This document shows, piece after piece, positions 39,575-49,543 of a DNA stretch of 64,000 nucleotides. The first letter of the stretch is position 1, and each line of letters opens with the position of its first letter. A program made the translations under genes and the position numbers. The DNA comes from Pseudogemmatithrix spongiicola. Lineage in GTDB: Bacteria; Gemmatimonadota; Gemmatimonadetes; Gemmatimonadales; Gemmatimonadaceae. The notes beneath the pieces were generated by a model. The model searched no databases. It saw nothing but the letters and a program-made list of their open reading frames with translations, and had not been told where the DNA came from. The stretch covers positions 1,178,001 to 1,242,000 of the forward strand of contig NZ_CP130613.1 of NCBI RefSeq assembly GCF_030623445.1. The letters are read 5' to 3'.

Positions 39575-40765
39575 ATGACGACGTGGACCGGAACGCCGCT
39601 GAGCTACCAGGGCATCGTGGCGATGACTGAGGAACAGCAGGCGATCGTCGAGACGGCGAAGGCCTTTGCCGCCGAGCACGTGCGGCCTTTCGCCGCGCAG
39701 TGGGACCGCGATGCGCACTTCGAACCGTCGCTGGTCGGCAAGCTCGGGGAGCTCGGCTTCCTCGGCATGCTGCTCCCCGAGGAGTTCGGCGGGCTCGGCC
39801 TCGACGCGAAGAGCTACCTGCTCGCGCTCGAGGAGATCGCCGCGGCTGACGCGAGCGTGGCGGTGATGATGTCGGTGCACAACTCGCTGCCGACACAGAT
39901 GTTGAACACGCACGGCACGCCCGAGCAGAAGCGGCGCTTCCTCACGCCGCTGGCCAAGGGCGAGCTGCTGGGCGCGTTTGCGCTGTCCGAGGCCGACGCC
40001 GGGTCCGACGCTTCGGCGATCCGCTGCCAGGCCGTGCGCGATGGCAATGACTGGATCGTGAACGGCTCAAAGGCCTGGATCACCAGCGGCACGCATGCCG
40101 GCGTCATCATCGCGATGATCCGCACCGATACTCCGGAAGCGCGGCGGAAGTCCAAGGGCATCTCGGCGTTCATCCTGACCCCGGACCTGCCCGGCTTCCA
40201 CGTGGGCAAGAAGGAAGACAAGATGGGCATGCGGGCGTCGCCGACGGTGACGTTGACCTTCGACAACATGCGCGTGCCCGCCGACCGCATGCTGGGCGCC
40301 GAGGGCATGGGCTTCATCTACGCGATGCAGTCGTTGGTGCACGGGAGGCTCGGCATCGCCGCGCAGGCGATCGGCATCGCGCGCGCGGCCTTCGAGGCCG
40401 CCGTGGCCTACGCCAACGAGCGCAAGCAGTTCGGCACGCCCATCGCGGAGTTCCAGGGCGTGCAGTTCAAGCTCGCCGACATGGCGACGCGGATCACCGC
40501 GGCGCGCGCGATGTTGCACGAGACCGCGACGGCGAAGGACGCGGGGGCGGAGGTCGACGCGCAGGCCTCGATGTGCAAGCTGTTCGCCTCCGAGACGGCG
40601 ATGTGGGTGACCACGCAGGCCATCCAGATCTTCGGGGGCTATGGATACGTGAAGGAGTATCCGGTGGAGAAGTATTTCCGGGATGCGAAGGTCACGGAGA
40701 TATATGAGGGGACGTCGGAAGTGCAGCGGATCGTGATTGGCAGGGCGGTGTCAGCGGGGGCGTGA
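39575..40765 (+). CDS. Short-chain acyl-CoA dehydrogenase
   Basis: 396 residues. FAD- and substrate-binding segments are GAFALSEADAGSDASAI, WIVNGSKAWITSG and RKQFGTPIAEFQGVQFKLAD. The catalytic base Glu378 is in TEIYEGTSEVQRIVIG, the position used by short- and medium-chain enzymes. It oxidises acyl-CoA (probably butyryl-CoA) to the 2-enoyl-CoA and passes electrons to ETF. No enoyl-CoA hydratase gene is found next to it, so the pathway is completed elsewhere. Confidence 0.94.
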   Translation: MTTWTGTPLSYQGIVAMTEEQQAIVETAKAFAAEHVRPFAAQWDRDAHFEPSLVGKLGELGFLGMLLPEEFGGLGLDAKSYLLALEEIAAADASVAVMMSVHNSLPTQMLNTHGTPEQKRRFLTPLAKGELLGAFALSEADAGSDASAIRCQAVRDGNDWIVNGSKAWITSGTHAGVIIAMIRTDTPEARRKSKGISAFILTPDLPGFHVGKKEDKMGMRASPTVTLTFDNMRVPADRMLGAEGMGFIYAMQSLVHGRLGIAAQAIGIARAAFEAAVAYANERKQFGTPIAEFQGVQFKLADMATRITAARAMLHETATAKDAGAEVDAQASMCKLFASETAMWVTTQAIQIFGGYGYVKEYPVEKYFRDAKVTEIYEGTSEVQRIVIGRAVSAGA

Positions 40766-40776
40766 ACGACGCAACA

Positions 40777-40895
40777 GCAGATGTGAGATGTAAGATGTGA
40801 GATGTAAGTGGGTGACCGACTCTCAGCTCTTATCTCGCCTTTGCCGTTTGCAGTGGCAGCAGTCTTACATCTCATATCTCACATCTTACATCTGC
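40777..40895. repeat. Inverted repeat built from AGATGTR heptamers
   Basis: The 32-bp left arm at 40777-40808 (GCAGATGTGAGATGTAAGAT onward) pairs with the right arm 40864-40895 with three mismatches; each arm is about four tandem heptamers of the type AGATGTG or AGATGTA. The 55-bp loop has no gene. The right arm ends 4 nt before the ATG of the dehydrogenase at 40900, where no Shine-Dalgarno is visible. It may be a miniature inverted-repeat element or an RNA hairpin acting on expression. Confidence 0.85.
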
Positions 40896-40899
40896 ATTT

Positions 40900-41976
40900 A
40901 TGAAGATTTTCGATACGATCGCGAAGCTCGGCCATGAGCAACTGGTGCTGTGCGCCGAAGAATCCGCCGGCTACCGCGGCATCATCGCCATCCACGACAC
41001 CACCCTCGGCCCCGCGCTCGGCGGCACGCGCTTCTGGAACTACGCGTCCGACGAGGAGGCGATCATCGACGCGTTGCGCCTCGCGCGCGGCATGACCTAC
41101 AAGAACGCGGTCGCCGGCCTCAACCTCGGCGGCGGCAAGTCGGTCATCATCGGCGACAACCGCACGACGAACCGCGAGATGATCTTCCGCGCCCACGGGC
41201 GCTTCGTGGAGTCGCTCGGCGGCCGCTACGTGACGGCCGAGGACGTGGGCACGAGCACCAGCGACATGGATTTCGTGCACATGGAGACGGAGTATGTCGC
41301 CGGCCTCGCCAACAAGTCGGGCGACCCGTCGCCGGTGACGGCGCGCGGCGTGTTCCGGTCCATCGAGGCCTCGGCCAAGCAGCGCTGGGGCTCGTCCTCG
41401 CTCGAGGGCAAGACGGTGCTGGTGCAGGGCCTCGGCAACGTCGGCACGTACCTGTGCCGTGAGCTGCATGCGGTGGGCGCGAAGCTCATCGTGACGGATA
41501 TCCGTCCGGAGCGCGTGAAGAAGATCGTCGAGGAGTTCGGCGCCAAGGCCGTGGAGGGCGATGCCATCTACGCCGAGAAGGCCGACATCTTCGCGCCCTG
41601 CGCGCTCGGCGCGATCATCAACGATGAGACGGTGCCGAAGCTCAAGGTCGAGATCGTCTGCGGCGGCGCGAACAACCAGCTGCTCGAGCCGGAGAAGCAC
41701 GGCGAGGCGCTGGAGAAGCGCGGCATCTTCTACACGCCGGACTTCGTGGCGAACGCCGGTGGCGTGATCAACGTGTACGGCGAAGTGGCCGGTTGGTCGC
41801 GCGAGCGCGCGCTGCGCAAGGCCGACGAGATCTACGACACGGTGCTCGGCGTCTACAAGATCGCCAAGGACCACGGCATGCTGACGTATCTCGCGGCGGA
41901 CAAGCTCGCCGAGCAGCGCATCGCGGCCGTGCACGGCATGATGCGCACCTGGCCGCAGTGGCCGCGGAAGAGCTGA
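40900..41976 (+). CDS. Leu/Val/Phe/Glu-type amino-acid dehydrogenase
   Basis: 358 residues, the size of leucine dehydrogenase. The N-terminal catalytic part has GPALGGTRFWNY, YKNAVAGLNLGGGKSVI with catalytic Lys68 and Lys80, and DVGTSTSDMDFV. The Rossmann part has VLVQGLGNVGTYL and VCGGANNQL. It deaminates a branched-chain or aromatic amino acid with NAD; leucine or valine is most likely. It is the first gene of a seven-gene unit to plsC. The translation start follows directly on the inverted repeat and has no obvious ribosome-binding site. Confidence 0.9.
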   Translation: MKIFDTIAKLGHEQLVLCAEESAGYRGIIAIHDTTLGPALGGTRFWNYASDEEAIIDALRLARGMTYKNAVAGLNLGGGKSVIIGDNRTTNREMIFRAHGRFVESLGGRYVTAEDVGTSTSDMDFVHMETEYVAGLANKSGDPSPVTARGVFRSIEASAKQRWGSSSLEGKTVLVQGLGNVGTYLCRELHAVGAKLIVTDIRPERVKKIVEEFGAKAVEGDAIYAEKADIFAPCALGAIINDETVPKLKVEIVCGGANNQLLEPEKHGEALEKRGIFYTPDFVANAGGVINVYGEVAGWSRERALRKADEIYDTVLGVYKIAKDHGMLTYLAADKLAEQRIAAVHGMMRTWPQWPRKS

Positions 41977-41979
41977 GGC

Positions 41980-42441
41980 ATGGCTGAGCGCATCCCGATC
42001 GCCTCGGACCACGCAGGGTACGAGCTCAAGCAGCACCTGAGCCGTGCGTTGCGGGAGCTCGGGTATGAGGTGGAGGACCTCGGCACGAACTCGCCGGCCT
42101 CCACGGATTACCCGGACTACGCGCACCCGCTCGCCGAGAAGGTGGAGAGCGGCGAAGTGAAGCGCGGCGTGCTGCTCTGCGGCACGGGGCTCGGGATGAG
42201 CTACGCGGCGAACCGCCACCCCGGCGTGCGCGCCGCGGTGGCCTGGGCGCCGGAGATCGCCGCGCTCGCGCGGCAGCACAACGATGCGAATGTCCTCGTC
42301 CTGCCCGCGCGCTTCGTGAGCGAGGAGGATGGGGTGCAGATCCTGAAGACTTGGTTGGAGACGCCGTTCGAGGGCGGACGCCACCAGAAGCGCGTGGACA
42401 AGATCGAGGCCTCGGGCCACGAACACTCGGGGGACAAGTGA
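41980..42441 (+). CDS. rpiB: Ribose-5-phosphate isomerase B
   Basis: 153 residues. [16 protein letters not shown] (Asp10, His11), [12 protein letters not shown] and [16 protein letters not shown] with the catalytic Cys67, then the [12 protein letters not shown] block. It interconverts ribose-5-P and ribulose-5-P in the pentose phosphate pathway. It overlaps the glyA start (GTGA); the rpiB-glyA pairing is common in bacteria. Confidence 0.95.
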   Translation: MAERIPIASDHAGYELKQHLSRALRELGYEVEDLGTNSPASTDYPDYAHPLAEKVESGEVKRGVLLCGTGLGMSYAANRHPGVRAAVAWAPEIAALARQHNDANVLVLPARFVSEEDGVQILKTWLETPFEGGRHQKRVDKIEASGHEHSGDK

Positions 42442-43715
42442 AGCCGGGCTGGAATACCTGGGACCGTCGCCTGCCGGGGCAGCAGTTGCTCGGCACCGAC
42501 CCGGAGATCGCCGCGCTCATCGCCGAGGAGACCAAGCGGCAGAGCAATCACCTGGAGCTGATTGCCAGCGAGAACTTCGTGTCGCCGGCGGTGCTTGAGG
42601 CGATGGGGTCTTCGCTGACGAACAAGTACGCCGAAGGCCTGCCGGGCAAGCGGTACTACGGTGGCTGCGAAGTGGTGGACAAGGTGGAGCAGCTGGCGAT
42701 CGATCGCGCCAAGCAGCTGTTCGGCGCCGACCACGCCAACGTGCAGCCGCACTCCGGTGCGACGGCGAACGCGGCGGTGTATCTCGCGTTCCTCAAGCCC
42801 GGCGATACGGTGCTGGGCCTCGACCTCTCGCAGGGCGGGCACCTCACGCACGGCTCGCCGGTGAACTTCTCGGGCCTCAACTACCGCGCCGTGCACTATG
42901 GCGTGGATGACAACGGGCTCATCGACTACGCGCGCATGCGCGAGATCGCGCGCAAGGAGAAGCCGAAGCTGATCATCGCCGGCTACTCCGCGTATTCGCG
43001 TGTGCTGGATTACCAGCAGTTCGCCGATGCCGCGAAGGAAGTGGGCGCGATCTTCATGGTGGACATGGCCCACTTCGCCGGCCTCGCGGCGGCGGGGGTG
43101 TATCCGAACCCCGTACCATTCGCCGACGTCGTCACGACCACGACGCACAAGACGCTGCGCGGGCCGCGTGGCGGCCTCATCCTCTGCAAGGCCGAGCACG
43201 CGAAGGCCGTCGACAAGGCGATGTTCCCCGGCACGCAGGGCGGACCGCTGGAGCATGTGATTGCGGCGAAGGCCGTCGCTTTCCTCGAGGCGCTGCGTCC
43301 GGAGTTCAAGGATTACTGCGTGCAGGTGGTCAAGAACGCGCAGGCAATGGCGGCGCAGCTGGTGCTGCATGGCGTGCACGTAGTGTCGGGCGGCACGGAC
43401 AATCATCTGATGCTGTGCGACCTGCGCACGAAGGGCGCGACGCTCACGGGCAAGCTGGCGGAGAACGCGCTCGACAAGGCTGGCATCACGGTGAACAAGA
43501 ACACCGTGCCGAAGGAGACGCAGTCGCCGTTCGTGACCAGCGGCATCCGCATCGGCACGCCGGCGGTGACGACCCGCGGCATGCGCGAGCCGGAGATGGT
43601 GCGCATCGCGGGGTTGATCGACCGCGTGCTCTCGGCGCCGGAAGACGGCGCCGTGCTCGAGGCCGTGAAGCGCGAGGTGCATGCGATGACGGCCGAGTTC
43701 CCGCTGTATCTCTGA
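42438..43715 (+). CDS. glyA: Serine hydroxymethyltransferase
   Basis: 425 residues from GTG 42438. PLP Lys238 is in [16 protein letters not shown]. Other motifs are [48 protein letters not shown] and [13 protein letters not shown]. It converts serine and THF to glycine and 5,10-methylene-THF, supplying one-carbon units, for example for purN and purH in this window. It overlaps rpiB upstream. Confidence 0.97.
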   Translation: MKPGWNTWDRRLPGQQLLGTDPEIAALIAEETKRQSNHLELIASENFVSPAVLEAMGSSLTNKYAEGLPGKRYYGGCEVVDKVEQLAIDRAKQLFGADHANVQPHSGATANAAVYLAFLKPGDTVLGLDLSQGGHLTHGSPVNFSGLNYRAVHYGVDDNGLIDYARMREIARKEKPKLIIAGYSAYSRVLDYQQFADAAKEVGAIFMVDMAHFAGLAAAGVYPNPVPFADVVTTTTHKTLRGPRGGLILCKAEHAKAVDKAMFPGTQGGPLEHVIAAKAVAFLEALRPEFKDYCVQVVKNAQAMAAQLVLHGVHVVSGGTDNHLMLCDLRTKGATLTGKLAENALDKAGITVNKNTVPKETQSPFVTSGIRIGTPAVTTRGMREPEMVRIAGLIDRVLSAPEDGAVLEAVKREVHAMTAEFPLYL

Positions 43716-43721
43716 GTGCCG

Positions 43722-44108
43722 ATGCCCGAACTCGCGTTCCGTGACGGGGTCTTCGACCGGATTCGCCTCCGCGAGTCGCGGTACGACGAGCGCGCGTATC
43801 TGTTCGTGCTCGCGGCGCTCGAGCTCGTGCAGCAGAAGCTGCCCGAGCGTCGGCACCTGACGGGGCGCGAGCTGGCGCACGGCTGCCGCGAGTTGGCGTT
43901 GATGCGCTACGGCGTGTTGGCGCGCACGGTGCTGGAGCACTGGGGCATGCGGACGACGGCGGACATCGGGGAAGTCGTGTTCGCGCTCGTGGACACCGGC
44001 CTGCTGATGAGCCAGCCGCAGGACACCAAGGACGAGTTCGCCGACGTGTTCGACTTCCACGAGGCGTTCGATCGCGCCTATCCGTGGACGACCCCGGCCG
44101 ACGCCTGA
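43722..44108 (+). CDS. Minf_1886 family (TIGR04138-like) protein
   Basis: 128 residues from ATG 43722 (a GTG at 43716 is also in frame). RESRYDERAYLFVLAALELV, HLTGRELAHGCRELALMRYG, LARTVLEHWGMRTTADIGEV and VFALVDTGLLMSQPQDTKDE match a small conserved family first noted in Planctomycetes and Verrucomicrobia and also present in Gemmatimonadota. Function is unknown. It ends with a helical FDFHEAFDRAYPW. It lies between glyA and nnr in a dense operon. Confidence 0.85.
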   Translation: MPELAFRDGVFDRIRLRESRYDERAYLFVLAALELVQQKLPERRHLTGRELAHGCRELALMRYGVLARTVLEHWGMRTTADIGEVVFALVDTGLLMSQPQDTKDEFADVFDFHEAFDRAYPWTTPADA

Positions 44109-44118
44109 GCCGAGCCGC

Positions 44119-45669
44119 GTGAGCACCGCCGTGATGCCGGTACGCGTGACGACGGCTGCGCAGGCGGCGGCACGCGATGCGGCGGCCATCGCCGCCGGAA
44201 CGCCGAGCTACTCCCTGATGCACCGCGCGGGCACGAGCGCCGCGCACGCGATTCTCGCGCACGTCGCCGAGGTCCGTAGCGCCGGTGCCGTGGTCTTCTG
44301 CGGGGGCGGCAACAACGGTGGGGACGGGTGGGTGGTCGCCGGGGAACTCGCGCGCGCGGGCTGTCCGGTGAGCGTGGTCGAGGTGGCGGCGCCGTCGACG
44401 GACGACGCGACGCGCGCCAAGGCCGAGGCGCTCCCGGCCCTGGCGGGGCATGCCGAGCCGCGGCACCCGGCGGTGGTCGTCGACGCGTTGCTCGGCACGG
44501 GTGCGACCGGCGCGCTCCGCGACGCACTGCTGCCGCACGTCGACGCGATCGCGGCGACGCGCGCGGCGGGTGCGACCGTGGTCGCGCTGGATCTGCCGAG
44601 TGGTATCGACGCGACGACCGGTGCGGGTGGACGCTGCGTGCGCGCCGACATCACGCTGGCCTTCGGCACCCTCAAGCGCGGCCATCTGCTCCGGCGCGAC
44701 GAGTGCGGCGCGATTGTCTGCCTCGACATCGGCCTCGGACCGCACGCCGCCCTTGATGATGGGGCGCCGACGCTCGTGGATGCCGCGTACGTGCGCGACG
44801 CAGTGCCGCCCATTCCCGCCGATGCGCACAAGGGTGTGCGACGCCGACTCGGCATCGTCGGCGGCGGCGAGGGCATGGCGGGCGCGCCGATGCTCGCCGC
44901 CCGCGGTGCGATGCGCTCGGGCGTCGGCATGGTGCAGCTCTTGGTGGCGCCCAGCAACGTGCCCGTCGTGCAGGCCGCGCTCCCCGAGACGATGGCGGGG
45001 CGCTGGCCGGTCACCGCCGAGGACCAGGATCGCGTCCTGCACTGGACGCATTGCCTGCTGCTCGGCCCTGGACTCGGCCGGACGGCGATGACGCGCGCGC
45101 TGGTCGAACGCCTGCTCGTGGAGTGGAAGGGCCCTGTGGTGCTCGACGCGGATGCACTCAACGTGTTCGAGGGCGAGCCGCGCATGCTCGGGAGCTTGCT
45201 GGGGGCGCGGCCGGCGATCGTCACGCCGCACCCGGTCGAGGCGGCGCGCCTGTTGCGGCGCGACGGTGCGAGCGTGAGCGCGGAGCGGTTCGCCGTCGGC
45301 GCCGAACTCGCGAAGCAGCTCGGGGCGACGGTCATCCTCAAGGGTGTGCCGACGGTGATCAGCGCGCCCGATGGTCGCGTTGCGGTGAGCGCGAGCGGCA
45401 GCCCGGCGCTGGGTACCGCGGGCAGTGGCGATGTGCTCGCGGGCATCGTCGCAACGTTGCTGGCGCAAACGGGCGATCCGTTCGCCTCCGCGTGCTCCGC
45501 CGCGTGGGTGCATGGGCGTGCCGGCGAGATTGCCGTGTCGGAAGGCTCGGTGCGCGGCACCTCGCTGGAGGACATCGTCGAGGCGCTGCGGCGTGCGTGG
45601 CGGCTGGACGAGCCCGCGCATCACGCGGCCGTGCTCACGACCTTGCCGGCCGTCGGCTCGGTGCGATGA
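44119..45669 (+). CDS. nnr: Bifunctional NAD(P)HX epimerase / dehydratase
   Basis: 516 residues from a GTG. The N-terminal YjeF epimerase domain has VVFCGGGNNGGDGWVVA (about 58-74) and VVDALLGTGATG. The C-terminal ADP/ATP-dependent dehydratase has RRLGIVGGGEGMAGAPMLAA, LLLGPGLGRT, VLDADALN and GTAGSGDVLAGIVATLLA. It repairs hydrated NADH or NADPH by epimerising and dehydrating NAD(P)HX. Its stop overlaps the thiL start (ATGA). Confidence 0.95.
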   Translation: MSTAVMPVRVTTAAQAAARDAAAIAAGTPSYSLMHRAGTSAAHAILAHVAEVRSAGAVVFCGGGNNGGDGWVVAGELARAGCPVSVVEVAAPSTDDATRAKAEALPALAGHAEPRHPAVVVDALLGTGATGALRDALLPHVDAIAATRAAGATVVALDLPSGIDATTGAGGRCVRADITLAFGTLKRGHLLRRDECGAIVCLDIGLGPHAALDDGAPTLVDAAYVRDAVPPIPADAHKGVRRRLGIVGGGEGMAGAPMLAARGAMRSGVGMVQLLVAPSNVPVVQAALPETMAGRWPVTAEDQDRVLHWTHCLLLGPGLGRTAMTRALVERLLVEWKGPVVLDADALNVFEGEPRMLGSLLGARPAIVTPHPVEAARLLRRDGASVSAERFAVGAELAKQLGATVILKGVPTVISAPDGRVAVSASGSPALGTAGSGDVLAGIVATLLAQTGDPFASACSAAWVHGRAGEIAVSEGSVRGTSLEDIVEALRRAWRLDEPAHHAAVLTTLPAVGSVR

Positions 45670-46619
45670 ACGACCATCTCGCGATGGGTCCGGGCCGCGA
45701 GTTCGATGCGGTGCGCGCGCTGCTCGCGCAGTGGGGCCCCGCGGCGCGCGGGGTCGGCGACGATGCCGCCGTGCTCGATGTGCCCGTCGGCGAGAAGCTG
45801 GTCGTCAGCACGGACTCGACGGTGGAGGAGGTGCATTTTCGCCGTGCCTGGCTCAGTGCCGAGGAGATCGGTTGGCGCGCGACGCAGGCCGCGCTGAGCG
45901 ATCTCGCGGCGATGGGGGCGGCGCCGCTCGGCGTGCTGCTCGCGTTGACGGTGCCGCGGGATTGGCGTGCGGCGCTCCCCGAACTGGCGGCAGGCATCGG
46001 CGCGGCGACGGGCGCCGCGGGCGCGCCCATCGTCGGCGGCGACGTGACGGACGGCGACCGACTCGCGCTGGCCATCACGGTGCTCGGGCATGCGCGACGC
46101 CCGCTCTCACGGGCGGGAGCGCGACCGGGCGATGTGCTGTATGTGACCGGTGTGCTCGGTGGCCCGGGGGCTGCGCTCGACGCGTGGATGGCGGGCCGTG
46201 AGCCGGGAGATGTCGCGCGCGCGCGATTCGCGCGACCGGAGGCGCGTATCGCGGCCGGTCAGTGGCTCGCTGCGCACGGTGCGACCGCCGCACTGGATCT
46301 CTCGGACGGGCTGGCCGGCGATGTGGCGCACCTCGCCGCGGCGAGCGGCGTGGCCTGTGTGCTGGAGCTCGATGCCGTCCCGTGTCTCGCCGGCGTACGC
46401 GTGGACGCGGCGCTGCAGAGTGGGGAGGAGTATGAGTTGCTGGTCGCAGCGCCCGCCATGGACGCCGCGGCCTTCGCGGCCGCGCATGCAGGGCTGCGGC
46501 TGACGGCCGTCGGTCGTGTCGAGGCGCTCTCGCCCGTCGGCGCGGCGGGCGCGGTCCGCGCCGAACGCGGCGGCGCGCCGGTCGCGCTGCCGCGCGCCCA
46601 CGACCACTTCGCGCGATGA
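45666..46619 (+). CDS. thiL: Thiamine-monophosphate kinase
   Basis: 317 residues. The PurM/ThiL fold is shown by VGDDAAVLDVP, VVSTDSTVEEVHFRR, the Ala-rich helix with SDLAAMGAAPLGVLLALTVP, PIVGGDVTDGDRLALAITVL, and the C-terminal LDLSDGLAGDVAHLA and SGEEYELLV. It phosphorylates thiamine phosphate to TPP, the ligand of the riboswitch at 53905. It overlaps nnr and is followed by plsC after 19 bp. Confidence 0.95.
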   Translation: MNDHLAMGPGREFDAVRALLAQWGPAARGVGDDAAVLDVPVGEKLVVSTDSTVEEVHFRRAWLSAEEIGWRATQAALSDLAAMGAAPLGVLLALTVPRDWRAALPELAAGIGAATGAAGAPIVGGDVTDGDRLALAITVLGHARRPLSRAGARPGDVLYVTGVLGGPGAALDAWMAGREPGDVARARFARPEARIAAGQWLAAHGATAALDLSDGLAGDVAHLAAASGVACVLELDAVPCLAGVRVDAALQSGEEYELLVAAPAMDAAAFAAAHAGLRLTAVGRVEALSPVGAAGAVRAERGGAPVALPRAHDHFAR

Positions 46620-46638
46620 GCGCGCCGGGTTCTCCCGC

Positions 46639-48716
<2,078 letters not shown>

Positions 48717-48733
48717 GCGGACGCGACGCGCCC

Positions 48734-49075
48734 ATGGCCGCTCGCAAACGCGCCAGTACCGCAGCCGGTGGTTCGCCCGCGCCGCGCACGCCCGGATGGA
48801 TCGCCATCCGCGTCGGGCTCGGCGCGTTGGCGCTCGGGGTCATCAGCTTCGCGGTGCAGGGCGGGGAGTACGGCACGCTGGACCTGCTGGACCAGAAGCA
48901 GCGCCTCGCCAGCGCGCGGGCCGAGGTGGATTCGTTGCAGCGGCGTGTGGATTCGCTGCGCGCGTACAAGCGACTCGTCGAGACGGACCCGGCGACCCAG
49001 GAGCGAATCGCGCGCGAGGAGTTCGGCATGGTGAAGCCGGGCGAGGTGCTCTACCGGTTCGCCGAGCCGCAGTAG
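48734..49075 (+). CDS. FtsB/DivIC-type septum formation initiator
   Basis: 113 residues. A short basic cytoplasmic tail, one membrane helix (AIRVGLGALALGVISFAVQG), then a coiled coil (LLDQKQRLASARAEVDSLQR) and the typical end QERIAREEFGMVKPGEVLYRF. FtsB-type proteins join FtsL and FtsQ in the divisome. Its position right after eno supports the assignment. Confidence 0.88.
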   Translation: MAARKRASTAAGGSPAPRTPGWIAIRVGLGALALGVISFAVQGGEYGTLDLLDQKQRLASARAEVDSLQRRVDSLRAYKRLVETDPATQERIAREEFGMVKPGEVLYRFAEPQ

Positions 49076-49107
49076 CGGTCGGTAGGGCGTTCAGAATGGG
49101 ACGCACC

Positions 49108-49136
49108 TTGAAATCCGGCCCGTTGCCGACTACTCT
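49108..49136 (+). promoter_or_regulatory. Sigma70-type promoter of the initiator tRNA
   Basis: TTGAAA at 49108-49113, 17-bp spacer, TACTCT at 49131-49136, 11 bp before the first tRNA base. Good -35 and spacing; the -10 is moderate. Confidence 0.65.
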
Positions 49137-49147
49137 TCCTTCACTAC

Positions 49148-49221
<74 letters not shown>

Positions 49222-49232
49222 TGGCAGGATCC

Positions 49233-49258
49233 GAGGCACCCTCCCTGGAGGGTGCCTC
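49233..49258. terminator. Terminator of the initiator tRNA
   Basis: GAGGCACCCTCC and its exact reverse complement, 12 bp, with a 2-nt formal gap (in practice a 4-nt loop), followed by GCTGTTTCT. It is 11 bp after the tRNA. Confidence 0.8.
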
Positions 49259-49272
49259 GCTGTTTCTGGCTC

Positions 49273-49302
49273 TTGGAACGAGGGGTCGGAGGCTGTTATC
49301 TT
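49273..49302 (+). promoter_or_regulatory. Promoter of tRNA-Met
   Basis: TTGGAA at 49273-49278, then an 18-bp spacer to TATCTT at 49297-49302 (or 17 bp to TTATCT), 17 bp before the tRNA. Confidence 0.55.
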
Positions 49303-49319
49303 GCAAAGCTTCGGAACAT

Positions 49320-49393
49320 GGCTGGGTAGCTCAGCTGGTTAGAGCACGGCACTCATAATGCCGGGGTCGCGGGTTCGAGTCCCGCCCCAGCTA
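49320..49393 (+). tRNA. Elongator tRNA-Met(CAT)
   Basis: 74 nt. GGCTGGG pairs with CCCAGCT (G1:T72 wobble), D-arm AGCTCAGCTGGTTAGAGC, anticodon arm CGGCACTCATAATGCCG with anticodon CAT, T-arm GCGGGTTCGAGTCCCGC. The anticodon-arm ACTCATAAT is like elongator Met. A tRNA-Ile with lysidine-modified CAT is a less likely alternative. No CCA is encoded. Confidence 0.92.
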
Positions 49394-49397
49394 TCAC

Positions 49398-49436
49398 AGA
49401 GTCCCCCGGTGGCCGTATCGGCTGCCGGGGGACTCT
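49398..49436. terminator. Terminator of tRNA-Met
   Basis: AGAGTCCCCCGG and its exact reverse complement, 12 bp, around a 15-nt loop containing a small inner dyad, followed by GCTTCTC. Confidence 0.8.
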
Positions 49437-49543
49437 GCTTCTCGCCGTGAACCCGGATTCCTCTGCGACGTTCACGGCGATGTCAGCGGCGCGTTGCGCT
49501 TACCTTTCCGGGGTTGTCCTCCGTACGCCCCGTACTCCTGTCC

